From NCBI RefSeq assembly GCF_004122115.1, contig NZ_SBKP01000009.1:1-64000 (forward strand): a stretch of DNA of 64,000 nt, in the 5' to 3' direction. The notes beneath the pieces are model-generated. The model did not search any database, was not told the origin of the DNA, and was given only the letters and a program-made list of their open reading frames with translations. This stretch comes from Sphingobium fluviale. Its GTDB lineage: Bacteria > Pseudomonadota > Alphaproteobacteria > Sphingomonadales > Sphingomonadaceae. This document shows positions 33,754 to 41,958 of the stretch, piece after piece; within the stretch, counting starts at the first letter, position 1, and every line of letters starts with the position of its first letter. Position numbers and translations under genes: made by a program.

Positions 33754-34299
33754 TCAGGCGAACAGTTCGACATCGCTGGATGCAGATGGCGGACGGAACT
33801 GCGCAACCGGGCGCAGGGGCGGGGCTTGGGCGACGAGCGCGCAGGTGGCGATTCCGTCCCAGGCGCGGAATTCCACCTTGCGCGCTTGAGCGCCGCCGAC
33901 ATTGGTCTGGCCAACCGCGATGCCCTCAGTCTTGAGGAAACGCAGCGCGAACTCGGCATTGCGGGTGCCGATCGGCCCGAACGCAGCCTGAATATTGCCG
34001 CCGCCAAACACCTGCGCCGAGAGGCGGAGCCGCGATGCGCCTTTCTGCATCATCGCGTTGATGAGCAGCTCCATCGCATGCAGGCCATAGCGGTTCATGT
34101 CCGCGGCGGCGACATGCTGGCCCCGCCCCGGTTCGCCCAGCAGGAAATGGTTCATCCCGCCGATATGCGCAATCGGATCATGCAGGCACACAGCGATGCA
34201 CGAGCCCAGCAGTGTCGTGATCACCGTACCCGGTTCGCTTACCACCGCATTTTCGCCCTGTATGATCGCGATCCTCTTGGTGGGGCCACTCATGGTCAT
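33754..34299 (-). CDS. cheD: Chemoreceptor glutamine deamidase CheD
   Basis: A 181-residue protein. The motif TLLGSCIAVCLHDP contains the catalytic cysteine, and GGMNHFLL contains the catalytic histidine, both diagnostic of CheD; QVFGGGNIQ and RNAEFALRFL complete the fold. CheD deamidates receptor glutamines and can couple to CheY phosphatases. Its start overlaps the cheY stop by one base. The last ~25 residues are an unconserved proline-rich tail. Confidence 0.92.
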   Translation of the reverse strand: MTMSGPTKRIAIIQGENAVVSEPGTVITTLLGSCIAVCLHDPIAHIGGMNHFLLGEPGRGQHVAAADMNRYGLHAMELLINAMMQKGASRLRLSAQVFGGGNIQAAFGPIGTRNAEFALRFLKTEGIAVGQTNVGGAQARKVEFRAWDGIATCALVAQAPPLRPVAQFRPPSASSDVELFA

Positions 34300-34688
34300 C
34301 AGTTCAGCTCCCCAAAGACGCGCTCGATCTTTTCCTTGAGGGCGGCGGGCGCAAAGGGCTTCACGACATAATTGTTGACGCCCAATTCCGCTGCCTTCTG
34401 CACGACAGATTTTTCTGAGCTGCCGGTCAACATGATGAACACTGTCTTGCCGATGACGGGATCGGCGCGCACGGCCTTCAGAAACTCCAGTCCGTCCATG
34501 TCCGGCATGTTGTAGTCCGAGATGATGAGGTGCACCCGGTCGTTCTGCACGGCGGGCAGAGCTTCGATGGCGCTCGCCTTGTCTCGCACGTCGCGAAAGC
34601 CGAGATCCTGCAGCGTGCGGCGGATCATGGCGCGCATACTGGTCTGGTCATCAACCACCATCACCTTGATTGCGGACGCGGCAGGCAT
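34299..34688 (-). CDS. cheY: Chemotaxis response regulator CheY
   Basis: A 129-residue single receiver domain: acidic pair DD at residues 13-14, phosphoacceptor Asp58 in IISDYNMPDMDG, conserved Thr/Ser in MLTGSS and Lys in VKPF. It should be phosphorylated by CheA and bind the motor switch. The start ATG 34688 is one base after the cheB stop; a longer frame to 34712 overlaps cheB. A second cheY lies at 39324, so the two may divide motor-binding and phosphate-sink roles. Confidence 0.92.
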   Translation of the reverse strand: MPAASAIKVMVVDDQTSMRAMIRRTLQDLGFRDVRDKASAIEALPAVQNDRVHLIISDYNMPDMDGLEFLKAVRADPVIGKTVFIMLTGSSEKSVVQKAAELGVNNYVVKPFAPAALKEKIERVFGELN

Positions 34689-34689
34689 G

Positions 34690-35748
34690 TCAGTGTACCC
34701 CCATTGGTTCACGGCAGGCGCGGAGTAGCGCCTTGGGCAATGTATCGAGGCTGACCTCGCGCGTGACCGCGCCGAGCAACTTGGCGGCGCGCGGCATGCC
34801 GTAGATTACGCAGCTATTTTCATCCTGCCCCAGCGTTAGTGCTCCCGCCTTGCGCATGGCATGCAGTCCGTGGGCGCCATCCTTGCCCATGCCGGTCATG
34901 ATGATGCCGATGGCTTTGCGGCCCAATGGCGCACAGCTCTTGAACAGCACATCAACGCTGGGCCGGTGGCCGGAGACGAGCGCTGTATTGCGCAGGCGGA
35001 TGTGTCCATGCCGCCCACCTGAAAGTTCCATGTGCGTATCTGTGCCTGGGGCGATATAGACGGTGCCGGGCGCCAGCTTTTCTCCGTTGCGCGCCTCGGC
35101 AACGCGCATGGGGCAGGTGCGATCCAATCGTGCGGCAAAACCGCTCGTGAACATGCCGGGCATATGCTGCACCACCAAAGTGGGCGGAATATCGGGTGGG
35201 AGGGCGGAGAGCAGCGAAAACAAAGCCTCCACCCCGCCGGTTGATGCGCCAATGGCTATCACCAGCTCCGGGTCGCACCCGCCTGATGAGACAACAGTGC
35301 GGGGCATATCATGGTTGATTGACCGCATGGTGGAGCGCGCGGCGGCTTTCACCGTCTCACGCAGTGTCTTTGCCTCGCGCATCAGGGCTTCAGGGCCGCC
35401 GGCGGGCTTGCCGATGCACTCGACAGCCCCCAGCCGCATCGCTTCGATCGTCGTTTCCGTGCCCTTGGCCGTGAGCGAGGAACACATCACCACAGGCATC
35501 GGCCGCAATCGCATGATCTTTTCGAGAAATGTGATCCCATCCGTCCCTGGCATCTCGACATCGAGCAACAGCACATCCGGGTGGAGGTCTTTCAGCATAC
35601 GCCGCGCGATCTCGGCATCCGGCGCCGCACCGACCACGTCTATGCGCGGGTCCGCCTGAAGAATCTTCTTGAGGATGGCGCGCATCGAGGCGCTGTCGTC
35701 CACGATCAGCACGCGCGTGCGCTCTCCTACGGGGATATTCTCTCTCAC
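34690..35748 (-). CDS. cheB: Chemoreceptor methylesterase CheB
   Basis: A 352-residue protein. The N-terminal receiver has Asp63 in LLLDVEMPGTDG. The C-terminal methylesterase has catalytic Ser in IGASTGGVEAL, His in VVQHMPGMFTSGFA and Asp in MGKDGAHGL. It removes methyl groups from MCPs and deamidates them, providing adaptation with CheR. It overlaps cheR by four bases (ATGA at 35745-35748). Confidence 0.95.
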   Translation of the reverse strand: MRENIPVGERTRVLIVDDSASMRAILKKILQADPRIDVVGAAPDAEIARRMLKDLHPDVLLLDVEMPGTDGITFLEKIMRLRPMPVVMCSSLTAKGTETTIEAMRLGAVECIGKPAGGPEALMREAKTLRETVKAAARSTMRSINHDMPRTVVSSGGCDPELVIAIGASTGGVEALFSLLSALPPDIPPTLVVQHMPGMFTSGFAARLDRTCPMRVAEARNGEKLAPGTVYIAPGTDTHMELSGGRHGHIRLRNTALVSGHRPSVDVLFKSCAPLGRKAIGIIMTGMGKDGAHGLHAMRKAGALTLGQDENSCVIYGMPRAAKLLGAVTREVSLDTLPKALLRACREPMGVH

Positions 35749-36611
35749 CGCATAGTCTCCGGCTTGCGATACATGGTGTGGCCGCAGGGGATCATAAAGT
35801 CCTTCGCCTTGCTGACGAGTCGCTCGCTATGGCCGATATAGAGTGCACCGCCGGGCACGAGCTGGGCAACAAGGCGCATCTCCAGCTCGGCCTTCGCCTC
35901 CTCGTTGAAATAGATCATGACATTGCGACAGAAGATCGCATCGAATGAGTGCCGCCATGGCCAGCGTTCGAAGAGATTGAGCTGGGATGCGGTAACAAGA
36001 TTGCGTGCTTCGGGCGCGATGGCAAAACCGTCGCGTGTCTCCTTCGCCCACAGCTTGCGCCATGGCTGGGGGATCTGCTCCAGATGCCCCTTGGGATATT
36101 CCGCCTTGCGCACGGCAGACACCATTTCCTCCGATATGTCGGTCGCGAAAAGCTGGACGCCCGCACCGCGCGCCCATTGCGCCTCGCGCAGGTCCTGCCC
36201 CAGCAGTGTCATCGCGATGGTGTAGACCTCCTCGCCGGACGAGCTGGCGGCGGACCAGATGCGCACAGGCTCACGCATGCTCCGTCCGCGCCAGAGCGGC
36301 ATCATCTCGTTCCTGAGATGGTTGAAATGATGTTGCTCTCTAAAGAAATGGGTGTGATTGGTGGTTAGCAATTCGATCATTTGCCGCCGCTCGTTCGCAT
36401 CGCGCCTGACGAGCAAAATGTAATCTCCAAAGTTCTTCAGCTCCTTTTCGCGCAGGCGGCGAGACAGGCGAGAGCGCACCAAGGTCGCCTTCTGCGGGGC
36501 AAGGGAGATGCGTGCCTCCTGATGAAGCATGGCCGCAATCTCGCGGAACTCCGCGTCGGTGAGTGGCGCGCCGCCCCACAGGTCACGATCGAGTGGGGTA
36601 AGCTGGTTCAT
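35745..36611 (-). CDS. cheR: Chemoreceptor methyltransferase CheR
   Basis: A 288-residue protein with an N-terminal helical domain, the TNHTHFFREQHHF motif, the SAM-binding region IWSAASSSGEEVYTIAM and LFATDISEEMV, and IFCRNVMIYFNEEA. It methylates receptor glutamates using SAM. It overlaps both neighbours (cheB and cheW) by four bases. Confidence 0.95.
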   Translation of the reverse strand: MNQLTPLDRDLWGGAPLTDAEFREIAAMLHQEARISLAPQKATLVRSRLSRRLREKELKNFGDYILLVRRDANERRQMIELLTTNHTHFFREQHHFNHLRNEMMPLWRGRSMREPVRIWSAASSSGEEVYTIAMTLLGQDLREAQWARGAGVQLFATDISEEMVSAVRKAEYPKGHLEQIPQPWRKLWAKETRDGFAIAPEARNLVTASQLNLFERWPWRHSFDAIFCRNVMIYFNEEAKAELEMRLVAQLVPGGALYIGHSERLVSKAKDFMIPCGHTMYRKPETMR

Positions 36612-37120
36612 GCAGCGGCATCCAGATGGCGAGTGAGGCTTAATGCAGGCACATCAATCAACAGCACCATCGCGCTCTTGTCGCCTTGAGTGGTCTCTGC
36701 ATTATCCCCGCCGCGGTCGACCACGCGCACAAGCCCTGAAATCATGCTGGTATCCGCGCCATCAAGCGCGGGCGGCGGCTGGATCTCGGCCACGCTCACC
36801 GTCACGATGTCGTTCATCTCATCGACCAGAAAGCCGGCCTGCTTGCCATCGAGATTGACGACGAGGATGCACGAGCGCGCATGCGTTTCGCTCGGCGCCC
36901 ATCCCAACCGCTCAGACAGTCCTACTACTGGCACGACATTGCCCCGCAGGTTGGTGACGCCACGCACATAATGCGGCACGCCGGGCAGAGGCGTCGGTTC
37001 CTCCCATTCGCGGATTTCGAGCAGCGATGTCATCGCAATGCCAAACATATGGCCGCACAGAGTGAAGGTGACGATCTTCAGATCATGGGTAACATCAGTG
37101 GTTTCCGTCTGGTCGTTCAT
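36608..37120 (-). CDS. cheW: Chemotaxis coupling protein CheW
   Basis: A 170-residue CheW domain: LKIVTFTLCGHMFGI at the start, LLEIREWEEPTPLPGVPHYV, GVTNLRGNVVPVVGLSERLG and QAGFLVDEMNDIVTV. It couples receptors to CheA. It overlaps cheA and cheR by four bases each. Confidence 0.95.
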   Translation of the reverse strand: MNDQTETTDVTHDLKIVTFTLCGHMFGIAMTSLLEIREWEEPTPLPGVPHYVRGVTNLRGNVVPVVGLSERLGWAPSETHARSCILVVNLDGKQAGFLVDEMNDIVTVSVAEIQPPPALDGADTSMISGLVRVVDRGGDNAETTQGDKSAMVLLIDVPALSLTRHLDAAA

Positions 37121-39327
37121 GCGGCCATTCCTTTCAGCGTAAAGCGCGCGCCCGACGAATTGGCAGCCGAGACAAGCGCGTCTATGTCAAGAATGAGGGC
37201 GATGGAGCCGTCGCCAAGTATGGTGGCGCCCGAAAGCCCGGCGATAGGATAGAGGTTCTGATCGAGGCTCTTGACCACCAACTCGCGCCGGTCGTCGATG
37301 GTGTCGACCATCAGGCCGATGCAGCCCGCCGTATCGCTCTCGGCAATGATGACCAGACTTTCCTCAGGGCAGCGCCGATCATGAGCACTGAGGCCGAAGA
37401 TATCGCTCACGCGGCGCACGGGCACATAGCTTCCGCGCAGGTCTATGACCTCGGATGTGGGCGATAGCGCCTTGACCTGACCGGGATTGGGGCGGATGGA
37501 TTCCACCACATGCGCGAGCGGCACGACGTAACGCTGACCATCGATCCGCACGATCATGCCATCCAATATCGCAAGTGTGAGTGGAAGGACCATCGTGAAG
37601 CTGGTGCCTTGCCCCGGAGTAGAACTGATCTCTATGCGCCCGCCCAGCGCCTCGACATTGGTGCGCACCACGTCCATGCCGACGCCGCGGCCTGAAATGT
37701 TGGAGATCGTTTCCGCCGTGGAAAAGCCGGGCGCGCAGATGAGATTATCGATGTCTTCATCGGTCAACGGCGTGTCGGCCGCTACGATGCCCTTTTCTAT
37801 CGCCTTGGCGCGCACCCGCTCCCGGTCAATGCCGCGCCCGTCGTCCGCCACGCGGATGACGATGCGCGCGCCCTTCTGCTCTGCGGAGAGGCGCACGGTG
37901 CCTACCGGGTCTTTGCCCGCCGCGATCCGCTCCTCCGGGCTTTCGAGGCCGTGGTCGATGGCGTTGCGGATCATGTGGGTAAGCGGCTCGCCGATCTTCT
38001 CGATCACGCTCTTGTCCACTTCGGTGCCTTCGCCCTGCACCTCCAGATTCACCTGCTTGGCGGTAGCGGCGCACAACTCACGCACGATGCGCGGCACGCG
38101 GCTGAACGCCTGCCGGATCGGTTGGGCGCGCAGCGACATGACATTGTCCTGTATCTCGCGCGTGAGGCGCGCCAGCTGCGGCAGCTCTACCCGCTCCTGA
38201 TCCTCCGCCGCGAGACGATCGTTAAGGATGGAGTTGCGTATGACCAGCTCTCCCACGAGGTTCAGCAGCATGTCGAGCCGGGTCACATCGATGCGGATGG
38301 TCTGCGCCGCTGCGTCGAGCATCTTGGCGTCGCCTGCGGGCATAGCTGTGGGCGGTGGCGCAGAAGGTACGATTGAGAGCACCGGCGGCGCGGAAACTGG
38401 CGGAGTCCTCTCGTCATCCGGGTTGGACAGGTCTGCGGCGGTTACGATCTCTGCCTCTGGCGCAACAATCGCCTCTGGCTCGTTCGCGGCGGTAATGGTT
38501 GCGCCCTCCCGACGATATTCAATCAAACTATCGGGGGCTACAAAATCGAAACATTCATCCAGCTCCTGCTGCTCGACCGATCCATCGAGCAGCAATTCCC
38601 AGCGAATATAGCCCTGCTCCGGCTCCAGCTCGCGCAAGGGCGGCAGCTTCGCGAGATCGGCATGGATCACACGAGCGCCCATGCGTTCCAGCTCGCGTAC
38701 CACCAGCAGAGGCTCGGCCCCGTTCGCCATGGCGGCGCGCGAGGGCGCGAAGCTGATGCGCCAGGGGCCGTCATTGCCGTTGCCCTCAGGCGCGGCTATG
38801 GCAGGCGCATCGAAATCCTCCAGATCCAGCGCCACGGCAACGGGCACAAAGCCCATATCGTCCGCTTCGGCGGGTTGCGAAGCAGGTTCCGGTGCCGATG
38901 GAGACGGTATCGGATGCGTCGCGGCGGCGGCAGGCGCTTCTCCCGCCAGCAGCGCGTTCAGCCCGGCAAGCGCGGTTCCATCCTGCGGCACATCCGCCCG
39001 CCCCATCGCCGCCGAAACATGGTCGGACAATGTATCGAATGCGCTGAGCAAGTGCTGGCCGATTTCGGTTGTCGCTGCAATGTCTCCGGCGCGCACCCGA
39101 TCCAGCACATTCTCGAAGGTATGAGCGAAGGTCAGCAGCGCGTTATGACCAAACGCTCCTGCCCCACCCTTGATCGAGTGGACCGCGCGAAATACGCCCG
39201 CGATCACCTCGGCCGAGATGTCGCCATTGGCAAAGGCGGTCAGCCCCGCCTCGGCAGTGCCCAGACCCTCGACGCACTCCTCGAAGAAGATCGCCTGGAT
39301 CTCGTCCAGTTCCTTGTCCTCGCTCAT
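37117..39327 (-). CDS. cheA: Chemotaxis histidine kinase CheA
   Basis: A 736-residue kinase with an HPt domain (phosphorylated His50 in RAVHSIKGGAGAFG), a long variable Pro/Ala/Glu-rich region of about 100-330, a dimerisation domain (LLNLVGELVIRNSIL), an ATP-binding domain (HMIRNAIDHGLESPEER; DDGRGID; GRGVGMDVV) and a C-terminal CheW-like domain. ATG 39327 overlaps the upstream cheY stop (ATGA); two further upstream residues are possible but unneeded. No recognisable P2 CheY-binding domain is obvious in the linker. Confidence 0.95.
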   Translation of the reverse strand: MSEDKELDEIQAIFFEECVEGLGTAEAGLTAFANGDISAEVIAGVFRAVHSIKGGAGAFGHNALLTFAHTFENVLDRVRAGDIAATTEIGQHLLSAFDTLSDHVSAAMGRADVPQDGTALAGLNALLAGEAPAAAATHPIPSPSAPEPASQPAEADDMGFVPVAVALDLEDFDAPAIAAPEGNGNDGPWRISFAPSRAAMANGAEPLLVVRELERMGARVIHADLAKLPPLRELEPEQGYIRWELLLDGSVEQQELDECFDFVAPDSLIEYRREGATITAANEPEAIVAPEAEIVTAADLSNPDDERTPPVSAPPVLSIVPSAPPPTAMPAGDAKMLDAAAQTIRIDVTRLDMLLNLVGELVIRNSILNDRLAAEDQERVELPQLARLTREIQDNVMSLRAQPIRQAFSRVPRIVRELCAATAKQVNLEVQGEGTEVDKSVIEKIGEPLTHMIRNAIDHGLESPEERIAAGKDPVGTVRLSAEQKGARIVIRVADDGRGIDRERVRAKAIEKGIVAADTPLTDEDIDNLICAPGFSTAETISNISGRGVGMDVVRTNVEALGGRIEISSTPGQGTSFTMVLPLTLAILDGMIVRIDGQRYVVPLAHVVESIRPNPGQVKALSPTSEVIDLRGSYVPVRRVSDIFGLSAHDRRCPEESLVIIAESDTAGCIGLMVDTIDDRRELVVKSLDQNLYPIAGLSGATILGDGSIALILDIDALVSAANSSGARFTLKGMAA

Positions 39328-39689
39328 GAGCACACACGGCGGATCGCCGCCCCCAGCTTTTCCGCGTCAAAAGGCTTGGTGATCCATCCCGTGGCCCCGG
39401 CATTTCGCGCGCGGGATTTTTTTTCGTCTGAGAACTCTGTGGAGAGAACGAGGATCGGCGTGCCGCGAAATTCGGGCAATGCGCGCACCGCCTCGATCAG
39501 CTCGAAGCCGTCCATATGCGGCATGTTGATATCGGTGATGAGCAGATCGGGGTCTAGCTCCTTCATGCGTTCCAGACCCTTGCATCCGTCTTCTGCACCC
39601 TCGATCGCGTAACCTTGGGCTGTAAGTGACACCTTGAGCAGCATCCGCATGCTCGCGCTGTCATCCACGGTAAGAATGAGCTTGCTCAT
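39324..39689 (-). CDS. Chemotaxis response regulator CheY (second copy)
   Basis: A 121-residue single receiver: DD at residues 9-10, phosphoacceptor Asp53 in LLITDINMPHMDG, STEF at the Thr/Ser position and Lys in ITKPF. It is clearly different in sequence from the cheY at 34299 and precedes cheA. It overlaps the STAS gene and cheA by four bases each. It could be a phosphate sink or the main motor-binding CheY. Confidence 0.92.
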   Translation of the reverse strand: MSKLILTVDDSASMRMLLKVSLTAQGYAIEGAEDGCKGLERMKELDPDLLITDINMPHMDGFELIEAVRALPEFRGTPILVLSTEFSDEKKSRARNAGATGWITKPFDAEKLGAAIRRVCS

Positions 39690-40027
39690 TGCATTGTTTC
39701 CCCTTTTCCGGTGAGGCCGAGAATGTCTGCCAGCCCCAGCGCATCCAGCCGCGCGATCAGCGGTGCCTGCGCATTTTCAATCTCGAATGGAATGTTCAGC
39801 CGATCCGCTTCCTGTCGCGCCGCGATCAGCAATTGCAGTGCGGCCTGTCCGATGTTCACGGTCTCGGAAGCATTTATAAGGATCGCGGATTCATGATCGG
39901 CGGCGAGCACCAACCCGGCGCGCAAGTCTTCAGCCATCAGCGTGGTCACATTGGGTGGCAGGCGCAGGCGGCCATCGGCCTCAAGACCATCCATGGGGCC
40001 ATCAAGCAGCTTGTGGGGTGAGTCCAT
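39686..40027 (-). CDS. STAS-domain protein in the motility operon
   Basis: A 113-residue single STAS fold (LRLPPNVTTLMAEDLRAGLV; ILINASETVNIGQAALQLLI). STAS proteins of the anti-anti-sigma type usually have a phosphorylatable serine in a DSSG-like turn; here the equivalent turn reads GQAA. It may be a nonphosphorylated scaffold or partner in the chemotaxis system. The start at 40027 (GAGG upstream) lies 26 bases inside the end of motA; the next gene is a cheY. Confidence 0.75.
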   Translation of the reverse strand: MDSPHKLLDGPMDGLEADGRLRLPPNVTTLMAEDLRAGLVLAADHESAILINASETVNIGQAALQLLIAARQEADRLNIPFEIENAQAPLIARLDALGLADILGLTGKGETMQ

Positions 40028-40886
40028 TTTTCGCCTCGTCTAATGCGGTTTCGAGTTGTTGAAATGTCGGAGCGTATGCGGAAGGGGTCATCCGCCGGGC
40101 GATCTCGATGGCGACCTGCACGGGGAGGCTCTGCGCGTATCCGACGATCGCGGTCTTCGCGAGGATATAGGGCTTGCTGTCCGCCTCAATCGTCTGGTTC
40201 AGCTTTGAGGCGAGCGGCCCGACGATGCAGTAGCTGAGGAGCACGCCCATGAAGGTGCCGACCAGTGCGCCGCCGATCATGCCGCCGAGTATCTCGACTG
40301 GCTGGTCGATCGACCCCATGGTCTTGATGACGCCCAGCACGGCCGCAACGATACCGATGGCGGGCAGGCCATCGGCCATGGTCTGGAGGGCATGCTGCGG
40401 CTCGGCTTCCTCGTGATGATGGCGGTCTATGTCTGCTTCCATCGCCTCGGCCATCTGGTTCGGGTCTTCGAAGTTGACCGTCATCATGCGCAGATAATCG
40501 CAGATAAACTCGATCAGGTGGTGGTCCGCCCCGATGCGGGGAAAACGGCTGAAAAGGCTGCTCTCGTGTGGATTGTCGAGATGAGGCTCCAGCGCGGTGG
40601 CGCCGTCCTTGCGAAAAAGCGTCAGCAACTGGAACAGCAGGGTGAGCAGATCGAGATAGTCGCTGTCCTTCCAGCGCGAGCCTTTGAAGCTGCGCGCCAG
40701 CCCTTTTCCAGCGAGCTTCACCGTGTGCATGGTATTGGAGACGATGAACGCGCCAATAGATGCGCCGCCGATCGCCATCATTTCATGTGGCAGCGCGTGC
40801 AGGATGATGTCCATCTTGCCACCCGCCATCACGAAGCTGCCGAACACGCAGACCAGGATGATGATGAAGCCTACGCCGTTCAGCAT
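40002..40886 (-). CDS. motA: Flagellar motor stator protein MotA
   Basis: A 294-residue protein with four membrane segments. The conserved region LPAIGIVAAVLGVIKTMGSI contains the proline important for proton flow, and GALVGTFMGVLLSYCIVGPL forms the last helix. The first helix starts FIIILVCVFGSFVMAGG. It is first in the leftward operon that runs through che genes to motB. It is divergent from flaF across a 190-bp gap. Confidence 0.95.
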   Translation of the reverse strand: MLNGVGFIIILVCVFGSFVMAGGKMDIILHALPHEMMAIGGASIGAFIVSNTMHTVKLAGKGLARSFKGSRWKDSDYLDLLTLLFQLLTLFRKDGATALEPHLDNPHESSLFSRFPRIGADHHLIEFICDYLRMMTVNFEDPNQMAEAMEADIDRHHHEEAEPQHALQTMADGLPAIGIVAAVLGVIKTMGSIDQPVEILGGMIGGALVGTFMGVLLSYCIVGPLASKLNQTIEADSKPYILAKTAIVGYAQSLPVQVAIEIARRMTPSAYAPTFQQLETALDEAKNGLTPQAA

Positions 40887-41076
40887 GATGCGGGCCGTTC
40901 CCTCACGATTAAGACATTGCTTATCGGGAATTATAGGACGGGCGACCGCAGGCCGGTCATCATCTGACCAGAATGTTTACCATAGTGTCGGAATCGTCCT
41001 TGTATCGGCCGCCCAAGCGGCCTTGCGCGCTATAATGAGGTGATGTTTGCGCAGTTCATGCGCGCCGGGAGGAATT
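40887..41076. promoter_or_regulatory. Divergent motA/flaF promoter region
   Basis: A 190-bp gap between divergent starts. It contains a perfect inverted repeat at 41007-41022 (GGCCGC-CCAA-GCGGCC) and a consensus-like TATAAT at 41031-41036 pointing to flaF. No matching -35 is at standard spacing, so activation or a dedicated sigma factor is possible. Confidence 0.4.
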
Positions 41077-41424
41077 ATGGGCCTGTCTGCCTATCAGCGT
41101 GCACGCGGCTTTGCAGAGGCGCCACGCAGCACGGAGCATCGCCTGCTCGGTCAGGTTACAGGTGCGTTGATCGAAGCGGATCGACGTGGCCTCAAAGGAG
41201 CGGCACTTGTAGACGTTATCCATTGGAACCGCGAGGTCTGGGTCACCTTTGGGGCGACCTGCGCCGATGGGGCCAACCGTCTGCCCCCGCCCTTGCGCGC
41301 CAGCATCATCTCGCTCTCATTGTGGGTGGACAGGCACAGCAGCGAAGTGATTGCCGGGCGCGCAGCAATTGTCGATCTTATCGAAGTCAACCGCCTCATC
41401 ATGGACGGGTTGGCGGCCGGATAG
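41077..41424 (+). CDS. flaF: Flagellar biosynthesis regulator FlaF
   Basis: A 115-residue protein matching FlaF: MGLSAYQRARGFAEAPRSTE, then HRLLGQVTGALIEAD and NREVWVTFGATC. In Caulobacter, FlaF is needed for flagellin secretion and works opposite FlbT on flagellin mRNA. GGGAGGA before ATG 41077 fixes the start. No flagellin or flbT gene is in the window. Its stop is four bases from the convergent moaB stop. Confidence 0.9.
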   Translation: MGLSAYQRARGFAEAPRSTEHRLLGQVTGALIEADRRGLKGAALVDVIHWNREVWVTFGATCADGANRLPPPLRASIISLSLWVDRHSSEVIAGRAAIVDLIEVNRLIMDGLAAG

Positions 41425-41428
41425 CTGC

Positions 41429-41956
41429 TCAGCTTTCCTTCAGACGCGGCATCAGCTGGACAAAGTTGCAGGGCTTGAAGCGGCTGTCGAGCTGAGTGAC
41501 AAGGATGCCGTCCCACCCGTCCTTCACCGCACCGGGGCTGCCGGGCAGCGCAAAGATATAGGTGCCGTTCGCCACGCATGCGCATGCGCGCGACTGGATG
41601 GCCGAACTGCCGATCTTCTGAAAGCTGATCAGGCGAAACAGTTCACCAAAGCCGGGTATGAACTTCTCCGCCACTTGAGCCAGTGCTTCTGGAGTCACAT
41701 CTCGCCCTGTAACGCCGGTTCCACCAGTGGTGATAATGCAATCGACCTGTGGATCTTCTATCCACTCTTGAAGGCGCTCGACGATGCGCTCGACATCGTC
41801 CGTCTCGATGACGCGGGCCGCCAGCTCATGCCCTGCATCATGAATGCGTTCGACCAGTGCATCGCCAGAGCGGTCATCGTGCAGCCCGCGCGTATCCGAT
41901 ATGGTCATAAGTGCGATGCGGACCGGCAGAAAAATGGCATTGGCGTCGATTGGCAT
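41429..41956 (-). CDS. moaB: Molybdenum cofactor biosynthesis protein MoaB
   Basis: A 175-residue MoCF-fold protein with the molybdopterin-binding motif [20 protein letters not shown] and [19 protein letters not shown]. It adenylylates molybdopterin, in the MogA-like role, or assists in precursor binding. It is two bases downstream of the lytic transglycosylase gene on the same strand. Confidence 0.92.
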   Translation of the reverse strand: MPIDANAIFLPVRIALMTISDTRGLHDDRSGDALVERIHDAGHELAARVIETDDVERIVERLQEWIEDPQVDCIITTGGTGVTGRDVTPEALAQVAEKFIPGFGELFRLISFQKIGSSAIQSRACACVANGTYIFALPGSPGAVKDGWDGILVTQLDSRFKPCNFVQLMPRLKES

Positions 41957-41958
41957 GG

